Shown: positions 26,684 to 34,903 of the stretch, one piece after another | Layout of the letters: every line of letters begins with the position of its first letter | How positions within the stretch are numbered: the first letter of the stretch is position 1 | Assembly: GCF_004342685.1 (NCBI RefSeq) | Contig: NZ_SMBZ01000006.1 | Span: 1-64,000, forward strand | Reading direction: 5' to 3' | Origin: Sphingobacterium alimentarium | GTDB lineage: Bacteria > Bacteroidota > Bacteroidia > Sphingobacteriales > Sphingobacteriaceae | Length of the DNA stretch: 64,000 nucleotides | Notes under the pieces: generated by a model | Database searches by the model: none | What the model saw: the letters and a program-made list of their open reading frames with translations, nothing else | What the model was told of the DNA's origin: nothing | Translations under genes and position numbers: made by a program

Positions 26684-27199
26684 ATAAATTTAGGTTTAGT
26701 ATTATTTTAATTAATAGGTTATAATATTGTTCAAAAAGTCTGGTAGTAACAGCAATATATATAGCTGGCACTATCAGTCACATTACAATTTCTATATATA
26801 AAGTCTAAAACTAGAATACATTCTGTTTCTTTCCTATATCTTCTTAAATAATTAATTCGGTTTAGCAACACATATTGCCTCGCTTTTTTCTTTATAATTA
26901 TTCAAGTCAATTTTCGGAACTATAAATTTTTTATAAAGAATTAACTATTCTTCAGAAAATGTATTTTTAAAAAATTAGGTATTAGCCTTAATTTCAGATT
27001 TTATAATGGTATAGTTTATATCGGTTATGCAGAATAAATATCAATTTAGTTATAAGATTTCATAATATGATTCTTAATTATTAAATCGATTTAGCTTTTT
27101 TAGCACAAATACTTATTCTTAATTTAAATATATACATAAAAATTTTAGAATAAAATATAATTCTATTTTTTTTAATTTTTTTTTAGCGACATTGGGTGA
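26684..27199. other. AT-rich intergenic region upstream of the Sus-like operon
   Basis: About 500 bp of strongly AT-rich sequence without a credible gene. It must hold the promoter of the 11-gene operon, but no clean TAnnTTTG/TTTG pair was found on the minus strand. No gene for an extracytoplasmic sigma factor, anti-sigma factor or hybrid sensor lies next to it. Confidence 0.6.
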
Positions 27200-27429
27200 C
27201 TAATGAGCATTTCTCAATAAAATATTTAAGCCTCTCGCGGATAAAAACCTCAACAAACTTATCACTAATAAACGGATCGTTATTTCCAAACATTGAAAAA
27301 TTTGGGAGGGTCATTATGTATGGTCATTCTCGGATGTCTATGGAATGGGAGGTATTTAGTTACACATTTTCTACCTATTGTGGCCAACAGGATCAATTTT
27401 TAGAAAAATACCTGAAAGCAAAGAAATAG
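27200..27429 (+). pseudogene. Decayed 3' fragment of an S9D peptidase gene
   Basis: This stretch aligns base by base with the last 230 bp of the intact S9 peptidase gene (about 8275-8504). Shared blocks include GATAA.AACC, the CATTGAAAAATTT block, CACATTTTC.ACCTATTGTGG-like sequence, and a nearly identical end encoding DQFLEKYLK before the stop. Relative to the intact gene there is a 1-nt insertion just before the DQFLEKYLK codons plus other small indels, and the Asp and His regions are destroyed. The open frame that covers it (from 27196) is therefore accidental. It lies in the same orientation as the intact gene, on the other side of the 11-gene operon. Confidence 0.8.
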
Positions 27430-27450
27430 ATTATTGTGATCTCAAAAAAA

Positions 27451-27482
27451 AAAAGCTTCCAGCATAAGAACTGAAAGCTTTT
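27451..27482 (-). terminator. Terminator downstream of the DUF2911 gene
   Basis: Stem AAAAGCTTCCAG / CTGAAAGCTTTT has one mismatch and an 8-nt loop. On the minus strand it is followed by about ten T residues. It is 26 nt beyond the DUF2911 stop codon. Confidence 0.8.
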
Positions 27483-27508
27483 CTATTTTAGAACTTCTTC
27501 TTAGTGAA

Positions 27509-28039
27509 TTAATTTGCGGCCCTTACCGAGATTGGGAGTATAATATCTCCCCAAGCTAGATTGATTACACCTGCGGGGTCTACTGATATATTAAATTGCT
27601 CAACCATAGGGTTACCCGTAGTAGATTGAGCCGGTACACGTAGCTGATCTTCCTTATCGCTGTAGCCAACACCCCATCCTTGCCATTTTTTACTAAAAAT
27701 GATGGTGCTTTCGGTCTCTCCCGGAATTGTCCACAATCCATATTTTCCCTTAGGCAATGCTTTGCCTTGTACTAACACATCCTTGTCGAATTCAATCGTA
27801 GTGATTTCATTGGCACCAGTGCGCCATACTTCACCTATCTTGGCGATATCCACACCGAGCTGACGTCCTTTTAAGGATGGCTTGCTGTAATGAATGGTAA
27901 TGTGTACTCCATCGCTTGTTGTAGCGTGCACGGAATCCGCGGGACTAGGGCGTGTAGATTTATCCTGTTGCTGTGCAAATGCAAAATTGATAGTAATAAA
28001 GGCCAGAATAACAGCCGCTAGGGTTAATTTAGATTTCAT
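27509..28039 (-). CDS. DUF2911 family exported protein
   Basis: A 176-residue protein with a Sec signal peptide (hydrophobic core to AFAQQQ) and a single DUF2911 domain: HITIHYSKPSLKGRQLG, GEVWRTGANE, TTIEFDKDVLVQGKALP, KGKYGLWTIPG. The family is common in Bacteroidota and its function is unknown. The ATG at 28039 is chosen because it begins the signal peptide; the frame is open further up but would run into the small gene upstream, which ends 10 nt before this start. The two genes are probably co-transcribed. Confidence 0.85.
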   Translation of the reverse strand: MKSKLTLAAVILAFITINFAFAQQQDKSTRPSPADSVHATTSDGVHITIHYSKPSLKGRQLGVDIAKIGEVWRTGANEITTIEFDKDVLVQGKALPKGKYGLWTIPGETESTIIFSKKWQGWGVGYSDKEDQLRVPAQSTTGNPMVEQFNISVDPAGVINLAWGDIILPISVRAAN

Positions 28040-28049
28040 AATGTTATGT

Positions 28050-28223
28050 TTATTCGTTATTGGATTTTTTATCTCTGTCGGTTCTATTTTTAGGTACATC
28101 GAGATTCGGTAGACCTTGATGTCTTTTCATTGTTTTTGTGTCTCTAAAACGCTTGTCTGAGGTTGGGTTACCCATTTCGATGTTGCGGCTGTGGTCTTGC
28201 GGGGTTGTCATTTTATTTTTCAT
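28050..28223 (-). CDS. Small hydrophilic protein, 57 residues, unknown function
   Basis: A short reading frame beginning ATG AAA AAT AAA ATG. It encodes a very polar, Lys/Arg/Asp/Asn-rich protein with segments such as DHSRNIEMGNPTSDKRF and RHQGLPNLDVPKNRTD; no signal peptide or membrane segment. It ends 10 nt before the DUF2911 start on the same strand, so the two probably form an operon. Its codon choice looks like its neighbours'. I do not recognise a family. An inner Met at codon 5 is an alternative start. Confidence 0.55.
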   Translation of the reverse strand: MKNKMTTPQDHSRNIEMGNPTSDKRFRDTKTMKRHQGLPNLDVPKNRTDRDKKSNNE

Positions 28224-28502
28224 AATACTTGTGGGTTTTATGTGTTAACTAATCCCTCGTGAATGAATTACGAGGCTCCTCTAATCTATTAACGTTTAAA
28301 GTGCTAATTTGTTCTAAAAAATTTTGTAGAAACTTGAAATTCAATACATTGAGGCTTGCCAAAAAAGGCTCTAGAAATTAAAGGGTACTGAAAAAGACTT
28401 AATGAAATTAAGAGCTACCATTACCGGAAAAACCTGCCAGCTTAACCTTTGATAATCGAATATCTGCAAACTTTCAATTAGAAGATTTTGAATATGCAAA
28501 AG
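28224..28502. other. Intergenic region upstream of the small-protein/DUF2911 pair
   Basis: No gene was seen. A small hairpin (CCTCGT/ACGAGG at 28255-28275) lies about 30 nt upstream of the small gene, in what would be its 5' leader or promoter. The rest is AT-rich without a clear promoter match. Confidence 0.5.
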
Positions 28503-28540
28503 ATAAGGGCTTATGAACATAAAAATTCATAAGCCCTTAT
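28503..28540 (-). terminator. Terminator-like hairpin downstream of ilvA
   Basis: A perfect 15-bp stem (ATAAGGGCTTATGAA / TTCATAAGCCCTTAT) with an 8-nt loop lies 62 nt beyond the ilvA stop codon. The T-run on the minus strand is short (CTTTTG), so termination efficiency is uncertain. Confidence 0.65.
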
Positions 28541-28602
28541 TTAGTGGATAGTTTTCAGTGCCCTGGGAAATTACCAGAACCTTTTTTAGAATGTATTTTT
28601 CA

Positions 28603-29856
28603 TTAGACCAAATATTCAAATAATGTTTGATCCTTATTGATTTCTATAAAATCAAATTTATAGGCTTTGAGTCGTTCGATAAAAGGAATATAATCTTTAG
28701 GGCTATTCAATTCTATACCTATCAAAGCGGGACCGCGTTCGCGTTCGGTTTTCTTGATGTACTCAAAACGTGTGATATCATCTTTAGGGCCTAATACTTC
28801 GGTTACTAACAGGCGCAAGGCACCTGGTCTCTGCGGGAAACGGACAATAAAATAATGTTTGAAGCCCTCGTACAGCAAGGACATTTCTTTTATTTCACCC
28901 ATGCGGTCGATGTCATTATTTCCGCCGGATACAACACATACAACTTTCTTGCCTTTAATCTCTTCTTTATGAAATTCTAAGGCAGCAATAGAAAGCGCGC
29001 CCGCAGGCTCGGCGACGATAGCGTCTTTATTGTATAGTTCTAGTATGGTGGTACAGATTTTACCTTCGGGTATAGACTTCACCGAATCCAAAAGCTGGGA
29101 ACTAATATCATATGTCAGTTGGCCTATTTTCTTCACCGCAGCGCCATCGACAAATTTGTTGATTTGATCCAATGCTATAGGTCCGCCATTTTTTAGGGCT
29201 GCCTGCATAGATGGCGCTCCTTCGGGCTCCACACCATATAATTTGGTCGTAGGTGAGTATTTGCGCATATGAAAACTTACCCCCGATGATAATCCACCAC
29301 CACCAATTGGTAGGATGATAGCATCCACGTCGGGCAGGTCTTCCAAGATTTCAACGGCAACAGTTCCTTGACCTTCGATGATTTGTAAGTCGTCAAAAGG
29401 AGGGATGAATGTCATATTATTCTGCGCACAATATTCTATTGCCGCTTTTTGACAATCATCAAAAGTGTCGCCAGTAAGGATAATTTCGATATTGCCATTA
29501 CCCCACATTTCTGTTTGTGTAATTTTTTGTCGAGGTGTAGGTCCAGGCATGAAGATAACCCCTTGGATATCTAATCTTTTGCAAGAAAAGGCTACCCCTT
29601 GGGCATGATTTCCGGCGCTAGCACATACAACACCTGCAGCTCGCTGCTCAGCCGATAAGGACGAAATCTTGTTAAAAGCACCACGTAATTTGTACGAACG
29701 TACGACTTGTAAGTCTTCTCTTTTTAAATAAACATCAGCACCATATTTTTCAGATAGATGCAGGTTATACTGCAAAGGTGTCCGTGTTACTATAGCTTTG
29801 ATCCTTTCCTTGGCTTGTAAGGAATTTATGTCTAACGTTGATAAATCTAAACTCAT
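28603..29856 (-). CDS. ilvA: Threonine dehydratase (biosynthetic threonine ammonia-lyase)
   Basis: A 417-residue PLP enzyme converting L-threonine to 2-oxobutanoate, the first committed step to isoleucine. The PLP Lys is Lys56 in RSYKLRGAFNK; the phosphate-binding loop is GGGGLSSGV. A C-terminal ACT-like regulatory region from about 335 (HYFIVRFPQRPGALRLLVTEV) suggests isoleucine feedback control. The length fits the single-ACT form rather than the longer E. coli type. It stands apart from the ilv/leu operon on the same strand, and a divergent glyoxalase-fold gene faces it. A TAAATTTG -7 element lies 32 nt upstream of the start. Confidence 0.95.
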   Translation of the reverse strand: MSLDLSTLDINSLQAKERIKAIVTRTPLQYNLHLSEKYGADVYLKREDLQVVRSYKLRGAFNKISSLSAEQRAAGVVCASAGNHAQGVAFSCKRLDIQGVIFMPGPTPRQKITQTEMWGNGNIEIILTGDTFDDCQKAAIEYCAQNNMTFIPPFDDLQIIEGQGTVAVEILEDLPDVDAIILPIGGGGLSSGVSFHMRKYSPTTKLYGVEPEGAPSMQAALKNGGPIALDQINKFVDGAAVKKIGQLTYDISSQLLDSVKSIPEGKICTTILELYNKDAIVAEPAGALSIAALEFHKEEIKGKKVVCVVSGGNNDIDRMGEIKEMSLLYEGFKHYFIVRFPQRPGALRLLVTEVLGPKDDITRFEYIKKTERERGPALIGIELNSPKDYIPFIERLKAYKFDFIEINKDQTLFEYLV

Positions 29857-29887
29857 TATGCTACAGTATTAGTATGACTTGATATTT

Positions 29888-29895
29888 CAAATTTA
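29888..29895 (-). promoter_or_regulatory. Putative -7 element of the ilvA promoter
   Basis: On the minus strand the sequence TAAATTTG matches the Bacteroidota -7 consensus TAnnTTTG exactly, 32 nt before the ilvA start codon. A convincing -33 TTTG at the expected spacing is not seen, so the call is tentative. Confidence 0.45.
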
Positions 29896-29982
29896 ATAAT
29901 ATAAACCTAAAACGTATTACTAAATTAATAATATGTAGTCAGGAATGTTGAATAAACAACAGTTACATTTTACTTATTCACC

Positions 29983-30339
29983 ATGGCTTTAATAAACCCA
30001 CATATTAATTTTAACGGGAATGCAGAAGAAGCATTTAACTTTTATAGGTCCGTTTTTGGCGGTGATTTTGCCAAAATCGTCCGTTTTAAAGATTTAACAA
30101 GTGATCGTCTCCCAGTTTCCCCACACCAGGCGAATAAGATTATGCATATCGCCTTGGCAATAGGAAATAATTTATTAATGGGTAATGATGTGCCTGAAAT
30201 TTTAGGCCTTTCCGCTGATGGGCAGATTGAATTTCCGATTGCAGAAAGTCCATGGGGAAGCTATTTTGGGATATTTCGCGACAAATATGGCATCGAATGG
30301 ATGGTAGATTTTGACGCAAACTATAAAGGCGAAATTTAG
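29983..30339 (+). CDS. VOC/glyoxalase-fold (PhnB-like) protein, internally shortened
   Basis: A 118-residue protein of the vicinal oxygen chelate superfamily, PhnB/YjdN-like type. It opens with NPHINFNGNAEEAFNFYRSV and closes with SPWGSYFGIFRDKYGIEWMV. Related proteins usually have about 25-30 further residues between the MGNDVPE segment and the GQIE..I segment. Here EILG runs straight into LSADGQIEF, so a strand-helix part of the second half appears to be deleted in frame. Function of the family is ill-defined, and the shortened form may not fold normally. Monocistronic and divergent from ilvA, with a terminator behind it. Confidence 0.75.
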   Translation: MALINPHINFNGNAEEAFNFYRSVFGGDFAKIVRFKDLTSDRLPVSPHQANKIMHIALAIGNNLLMGNDVPEILGLSADGQIEFPIAESPWGSYFGIFRDKYGIEWMVDFDANYKGEI

Positions 30340-30363
30340 TCTATCGGATATGAAGTAAATACA

Positions 30364-30385
30364 AGCGACAGCAAATGCTGTCGCT
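30364..30385. terminator. Bidirectional terminator between VOC gene and leuA
   Basis: The inverted repeat AGCGACAGCA/TGCTGTCGCT is 9-10 bp with a tight 2-4-nt loop. A T-rich stretch (TACTTTTATTTT) follows on the plus strand. It lies 9 nt from the leuA end and serves the two convergent genes. Confidence 0.7.
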
Positions 30386-30394
30386 CGGATACTT

Positions 30395-31549
30395 TTATTT
30401 TACCAGCGTCAATAAATCTTCGTCGGTAATATCTTTTTTAGCATCTGCTAATGTTAAGAACCGCTCGTATGTAGAGGCTAACGCATCTTTGTCGAGGTGA
30501 TGCCCCAAACGCTCAAGGTGATGTTTCAGCGCATGGCGACCCGAACGTGCAGTTAAGATGATATCGGCTTCTTCCAAACCTACATCTTCAGGACGTATAA
30601 TCTCGTAATTCTCACGGTGCTTCAAGAAACCATCTTGGTGAATACCCGAAGAATGCGCAAATGCATTGCGACCAACAATCGCTTTATTTGGTTGCACTGG
30701 CATGTTCATCATTTCGGACACCTTGCGAGAAATGTACGTGAAGAATTTACTATCAATATTTGATGTCAATCCGCCGAAAGATTGGTTGTGTACTTTCAGA
30801 ATCATAGCTACTTCTTCCAAAGAGGTATTACCAGCACGCTCTCCAATGCCGTTGATGGTACATTCGATTTGACGTGCGCCATTCTGTACGGCAGCAATAG
30901 AATTTGCTGTCGCTAATCCTAGATCATTGTGACAATGCGCAGAGATAATTGCTTGATCGATATTGCGTACGTTTTCTTTTAAAAATTTAATCTTTGCACC
31001 ATATTGATCAGGTAGACAGTAACCGTTAGTATCTGGAATATTTACGACAGTGGCACCCGCTCCGATTACGGCTTCCACCATTTTCGCTAAGAATTCTACA
31101 TCAGCGCGACCAGCATCTTCTGCATAGAATTCCACATCTTCTACATACGATTTAGCATGTTTTACAGCTGCTACGGCGCGTTCTAGGATTTCTTCGCGAG
31201 TGCTATTGAATTTATATTTGATATGCATGTCTGAGGCACCTATACCTGTGTGGATACGTGGTCTTTTTGCATATTTCAGCGCGTCAGCAGCTACGTCAAT
31301 ATCATTTTTGTTGGCACGAGTCAATGCACAAATGATAACCTCGTTCACGGCTTTGGATAATTCTACTACCGATTGAAAATCACCAGGGCTTGATACGGGA
31401 AATCCAGCCTCGATAATATCAACGCCTAAGCGTTCTAAATCTTTTGCGATTTCGACTTTCTCAGGAGTTGTCAATTGACATCCCGGCACTTGCTCCCCAT
31501 CGCGTAGTGTCGTGTCAAAAATGTATAAGTGATTCGGATCGTGTAACAT
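30395..31549 (-). CDS. leuA: 2-isopropylmalate synthase, short form without regulatory domain
   Basis: A 384-residue enzyme condensing 2-ketoisovalerate with acetyl-CoA, the first committed leucine step. The TIM-barrel motifs are clear: [29 protein letters not shown], the metal-binding [14 protein letters not shown] and [14 protein letters not shown]. The C-terminal part stops after the linker domain; the roughly 130-residue LeuA allosteric (leucine-binding) domain is absent. It is the last gene of the ilv/leu operon. A related acyltransferase such as homocitrate or citramalate synthase is formally possible, but the leuB/leuC/leuD context supports LeuA. Confidence 0.92.
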   Translation of the reverse strand: MLHDPNHLYIFDTTLRDGEQVPGCQLTTPEKVEIAKDLERLGVDIIEAGFPVSSPGDFQSVVELSKAVNEVIICALTRANKNDIDVAADALKYAKRPRIHTGIGASDMHIKYKFNSTREEILERAVAAVKHAKSYVEDVEFYAEDAGRADVEFLAKMVEAVIGAGATVVNIPDTNGYCLPDQYGAKIKFLKENVRNIDQAIISAHCHNDLGLATANSIAAVQNGARQIECTINGIGERAGNTSLEEVAMILKVHNQSFGGLTSNIDSKFFTYISRKVSEMMNMPVQPNKAIVGRNAFAHSSGIHQDGFLKHRENYEIIRPEDVGLEEADIILTARSGRHALKHHLERLGHHLDKDALASTYERFLTLADAKKDITDEDLLTLVK

Positions 31550-31636
31550 ATTTTTAAATTAAAAAGATAAAATTAAAAAGTCAAAAAAAGTTTTAGACGA
31601 TTTAATTGTGAATCTATGTTTATACCTCGGTTAGTT

Positions 31637-32710
31637 CTACTTAATAAATTCTAAAACTTTAGCCCCCATTTCATTAGTGCCTAAAATTTTGTCTGCCGCT
31701 GTTTCAGCATTCGCAATGTCACCCGTTCTCCAACCTGCTTTCAAAGTGTCCGCTACAGCTGTGGTTACAGCTTTTGCCTCCTCTTGAAGACCAAATGCAA
31801 TATCCAACAATAAAGCTGCCGATAGGATAGAAGCTAACGGGTTAGCTTTATTCTGACCAGCAATATCGTGTGCTGAACCGTGGATTGGCTCAAAGAAACC
31901 TGTGCTATCACCGATCGATGCGGATGCTAACATACCCATCGAACCTGCAATTTGTGACGCTTCATCCGTCAAGATATCACCAAATAAGTTAGCAGTCAAT
32001 ACCACATCAAATTTTTTCGGGTTTTTTACTAATTGCATAGCTGCATTATCGATAAACATGTGTTCTGTCTCCACATCCGAATATTCCTTCGCTAACTCTT
32101 GTACCACTTCTCTCCAAAGACGGGAAGTTTCCAATACGTTAGCTTTATCTACCGAACATAATTTTTTGCCACGCGTACGTGCTGCTTCGTAGGCTTTGCG
32201 TGCAATACGTTCTACTTCATAGCGGTGATAATTCATCAAATCCGATGCAAAAGTGTTGTCTTCGTTGCGTTTTTTCTCACCGAAATAAACGTCACCGGTT
32301 AATTCGCGGAAGAATAAAATGTCTGTTCCACGTAACACCTCGGGTTTTAAGCTCGAAGCATCTAACAATTCATCAAATAATAGAATAGGACGGAGGTTGG
32401 CGTACAAGCCCAACTCTTTACGGATTTTTAATAAACCCTGCTCAGGACGAACTTTTGCTGAAGGGTCATTATCGTATTTGGCATGACCAATCGCACCAAA
32501 TAAAATTGCGTCCGAAGCTTTAGCTTTCTCTAAAGTTTCCTCAGGAAGGGGATTTCCAGTAGCTTCGATTGCAGTATGTCCCATGATTGCTTCCTCAAAT
32601 ACGAATTCATGGTTGTATTTTGTTGCAATAGCTTCTAAAACTTGCTTTCCCCAAGTCGTTACTTCTTGTCCAATTCCATCACCTGGAATGATTAGAATAT
32701 TTTTCTTCAT
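31637..32710 (-). CDS. leuB: 3-isopropylmalate dehydrogenase
   Basis: A 357-residue NAD-dependent enzyme oxidising and decarboxylating 3-isopropylmalate. Visible motifs are ILIIPGDGIGQEV at the start, the substrate-binding LLKIRKELGLYANLRP, the catalytic Tyr region (RELTGDVYFGEK), DKANVLETSRLWREV with the catalytic Lys, and the NAD-site stretch FEPIHGSAHDIAGQNKANP. It sits between leuA and the ABC ATPase gene, only 3 nt from the latter. Confidence 0.95.
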   Translation of the reverse strand: MKKNILIIPGDGIGQEVTTWGKQVLEAIATKYNHEFVFEEAIMGHTAIEATGNPLPEETLEKAKASDAILFGAIGHAKYDNDPSAKVRPEQGLLKIRKELGLYANLRPILLFDELLDASSLKPEVLRGTDILFFRELTGDVYFGEKKRNEDNTFASDLMNYHRYEVERIARKAYEAARTRGKKLCSVDKANVLETSRLWREVVQELAKEYSDVETEHMFIDNAAMQLVKNPKKFDVVLTANLFGDILTDEASQIAGSMGMLASASIGDSTGFFEPIHGSAHDIAGQNKANPLASILSAALLLDIAFGLQEEAKAVTTAVADTLKAGWRTGDIANAETAADKILGTNEMGAKVLEFIK

Positions 32711-32713
32711 TTC

Positions 32714-34180
32714 TTAACTTACGGTATCTAATATATTTTCAATGGCTTTAACTTCGCCTTTTTCTAGTACAATTCTATGTTCGAGACATGATGGGATTTG
32801 CGATTCATAATGACCCACATAAATTAATGTTTTGCCATATTCTGCCAATTCATCTACTACATCGTTAAAATATTTGGCTTGGTCATTATCCAAACCTTGG
32901 CAAGGTTCATCCAACACCAACAGAGGTGGATTCTTAATGATTGTTCTTGCTAACATGGCTAGACGTTGTTTGCCTAGCGGTAAGGTGTTGAGATTTTGGT
33001 GTTTGACATCCGTCAAATCAAAAAACTCCAACAATTCTTCTATTTGTTTTTTCTCGTGGAATTTTACGTCGATAAACCAACCGATACTATCATAAAATCC
33101 AGATGCAATGGTATGCCAAACAGTAGCGTTTTGGTCAAAATACCAATGCATTTCGGGCGATATAATCCCAATTTTTTGTTTGATGTCCCAAATGCTTTCA
33201 CCAGATCCTCTTTTGTTGCCAAAAAGAGAAAGGTCGTGTCCGTAAGCTTGAGGATGATCACCATTTATTAAACTCAAAAGGGTTGATTTGCCCGAACCAT
33301 TTGGTCCTTGTAATAACCACTTTTCACCCACATTGACTTTCCAGCTTACATCTTTCAGCACGACTTTTTTACCATAGCGAATATGAATATTATTCATTTC
33401 GGCTATTGTGTCGTATTGAGTCTGTGGAAATTCTCGTAGGAAGGCCGGTAACTCTTTTCTTTGACGTTTTTCATCCCGGGCAAATTCACTTTGTGAAGTT
33501 ACTTTCTCTAACTTTCCATTTACAATATGTGCAAAGGAATTGATGGAGTGGGGAAGGTGGTTATCATTAGTGATCAGAATAAGCTGTACACCTTCTGCAA
33601 CTAAATCATCTAACCACTTATTGAGAACTATTCTGGAGTTTTTATCCAACCCGGTATAGGGTTCGTCTATAATGAGTAGCTGAGGTTTAGCCCAAAGCCC
33701 GCGAATTAATTGTAATTTCTTGTGTTCGCCGCTTGATAACTCAATCAATTGGGAAGATTGCACATCTTCGAATCCAAACGCCGCAATACGCTCTTCGATT
33801 GCCGAAAAATCTAGTTTTTCTTTTTGTGCATAATGTTCCAACTCGGCTTTCACGGTCAAGGTATCATGCCCTTGATGATGGTTATAGCGTTGTTGGTAGT
33901 AGAAGTTGCGGTCACCTTCTAAATTGGTGAATTGATACCAATTAGAAATATAAACGACCTTAGCAGGAAGCGGAAGATTGTTGTCAAAATTCAACTGAAC
34001 AGCATTATTCGAAGGAATTAATCCAGCGATTGCTTTAGCTAAGGTGGTTTTGCCAGAACCAGATGTTCCCCCGATAACGTAATTCTTGCCTTTTTGGATA
34101 GGCCAAGAAAGGCTATTCAGTACCACATTATTTGGGTATTGAATGGTTAAATTATCGATATGGGCTACTGGTTCTGTCAT
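32714..34180 (-). CDS. Tandem ABC ATPase (ModF/PhrA-like), no membrane domain
   Basis: A 488-residue soluble protein with two ABC ATPase domains. Domain 1 has Walker A GGTSGSGKTT, a degenerate signature ELSSGEHKKLQLIRGL and Walker B LLIIDEPYTGLD. Domain 2 has Walker A GPNGSGKSTLLSL, the signature TLPLGKQRLAMLAR and Walker B LLVLDEPCQGLD. No transmembrane segments are present. The layout is that of ModF/PhrA-type proteins, whose role is poorly defined. The ATG at 34180 is used; an upstream TTG frame would begin inside the neighbouring repeat. Its place between leuD and leuB, with 3 nt to leuB, makes it a passenger of the leucine operon. Confidence 0.85.
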   Translation of the reverse strand: MTEPVAHIDNLTIQYPNNVVLNSLSWPIQKGKNYVIGGTSGSGKTTLAKAIAGLIPSNNAVQLNFDNNLPLPAKVVYISNWYQFTNLEGDRNFYYQQRYNHHQGHDTLTVKAELEHYAQKEKLDFSAIEERIAAFGFEDVQSSQLIELSSGEHKKLQLIRGLWAKPQLLIIDEPYTGLDKNSRIVLNKWLDDLVAEGVQLILITNDNHLPHSINSFAHIVNGKLEKVTSQSEFARDEKRQRKELPAFLREFPQTQYDTIAEMNNIHIRYGKKVVLKDVSWKVNVGEKWLLQGPNGSGKSTLLSLINGDHPQAYGHDLSLFGNKRGSGESIWDIKQKIGIISPEMHWYFDQNATVWHTIASGFYDSIGWFIDVKFHEKKQIEELLEFFDLTDVKHQNLNTLPLGKQRLAMLARTIIKNPPLLVLDEPCQGLDNDQAKYFNDVVDELAEYGKTLIYVGHYESQIPSCLEHRIVLEKGEVKAIENILDTVS

Positions 34181-34192
34181 TTTATTTTCTTT

Positions 34193-34250
34193 GTCTTTCC
34201 GAACTTGACGAGGAATCAAAGTTTAGATTTCTCACTGCGTTTGAAATGAC
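34193..34250. repeat. Imperfect inverted repeat of the Bacteroidota REP-like type
   Basis: Two arms of 28 and 29 bases face each other (34193-34220 and 34222-34250). Read from its outer end the right arm begins GTCATTTCAAACGCAGTGAG. The left arm is a diverged version beginning GTCTTTCCGAACTTGACGAG. The pattern resembles dispersed intergenic repeats with GTCATTTCGA...AAATCT that I associate with many Bacteroidota genomes. It sits between leuD and the ABC ATPase gene. No other copy was noticed in this window. Confidence 0.55.
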
Positions 34251-34254
34251 ATTT

Positions 34255-34857
34255 TTATCTATAAAAAGAAAAAGGTCTTGTTTGCTCGAAGTTTTCGATC
34301 TCTGCTTTGTGGCTTAAAATGAAATCAATATCATCGTAACCATTAATCAAGCATGATTTTTTGTATGGATTGATTTCAAATTCGAAAGATTCACCTGTCG
34401 CGGCGATAGTCAACGTTTGTGCTTCCAAATCCACAACAAGTTGCGCATTCGGATCTGCGAAAACTTGTGCAAAAATCTTTTCTAAGAACTCTTCAGTGAC
34501 TGTGATCGGCAATACACCGTTGTTGAGTGCATTTCCTTTGAAAATATCCGCAAAGAATGAGCTGATAACTACTTTGAAACCGTAGTCGTCAATAGCCCAA
34601 GCAGCATGTTCACGTGATGAACCACAACCGAAGTTTTTACCAGCTACCAAAATTTGACCTGAATATTGTGGATTGTTCAACACGAAATCAGTCTTTGGTT
34701 GATTGTTGTTATCAAATCGCCAGTCACGAAACAAGTTTTCACCAAAACCTTCGCGTGTCGTGGCTTTCAAGAAACGAGCAGGAATGATCTGATCTGTATC
34801 TATATTTTCAATAGGTAGTGGAACTACTGTTGAAGTTAATTTTTCAAATTTTTTCAT
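34255..34857 (-). CDS. leuD: 3-isopropylmalate dehydratase small subunit
   Basis: A 200-residue swivel-domain subunit of isopropylmalate isomerase, working with LeuC to convert 2- to 3-isopropylmalate. Visible motifs are [17 protein letters not shown] near the N-terminus and [17 protein letters not shown] in the middle, both diagnostic of LeuD. The methyltransferase gene separates it from leuC, an unusual break in a pair whose products form one complex. Confidence 0.95.
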   Translation of the reverse strand: MKKFEKLTSTVVPLPIENIDTDQIIPARFLKATTREGFGENLFRDWRFDNNNQPKTDFVLNNPQYSGQILVAGKNFGCGSSREHAAWAIDDYGFKVVISSFFADIFKGNALNNGVLPITVTEEFLEKIFAQVFADPNAQLVVDLEAQTLTIAATGESFEFEINPYKKSCLINGYDDIDFILSHKAEIENFEQTRPFSFYR

Positions 34858-34903
34858 TAGAATATTTTATCTATTTGAATAGAATTTGTCTTTATGGTGT
34901 TGA

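Noticed and set aside
27196..27429. A 77-codon frame as a real small gene
   Set aside because: It starts at TTG and its sequence is a frameshifted remnant of the S9D peptidase 3' end.
34181..34219. TTG start extending the ABC ATPase by 13 residues
   Set aside because: These codons run through the REP-like repeat, and the ATG at 34180 begins a normal ABC domain.
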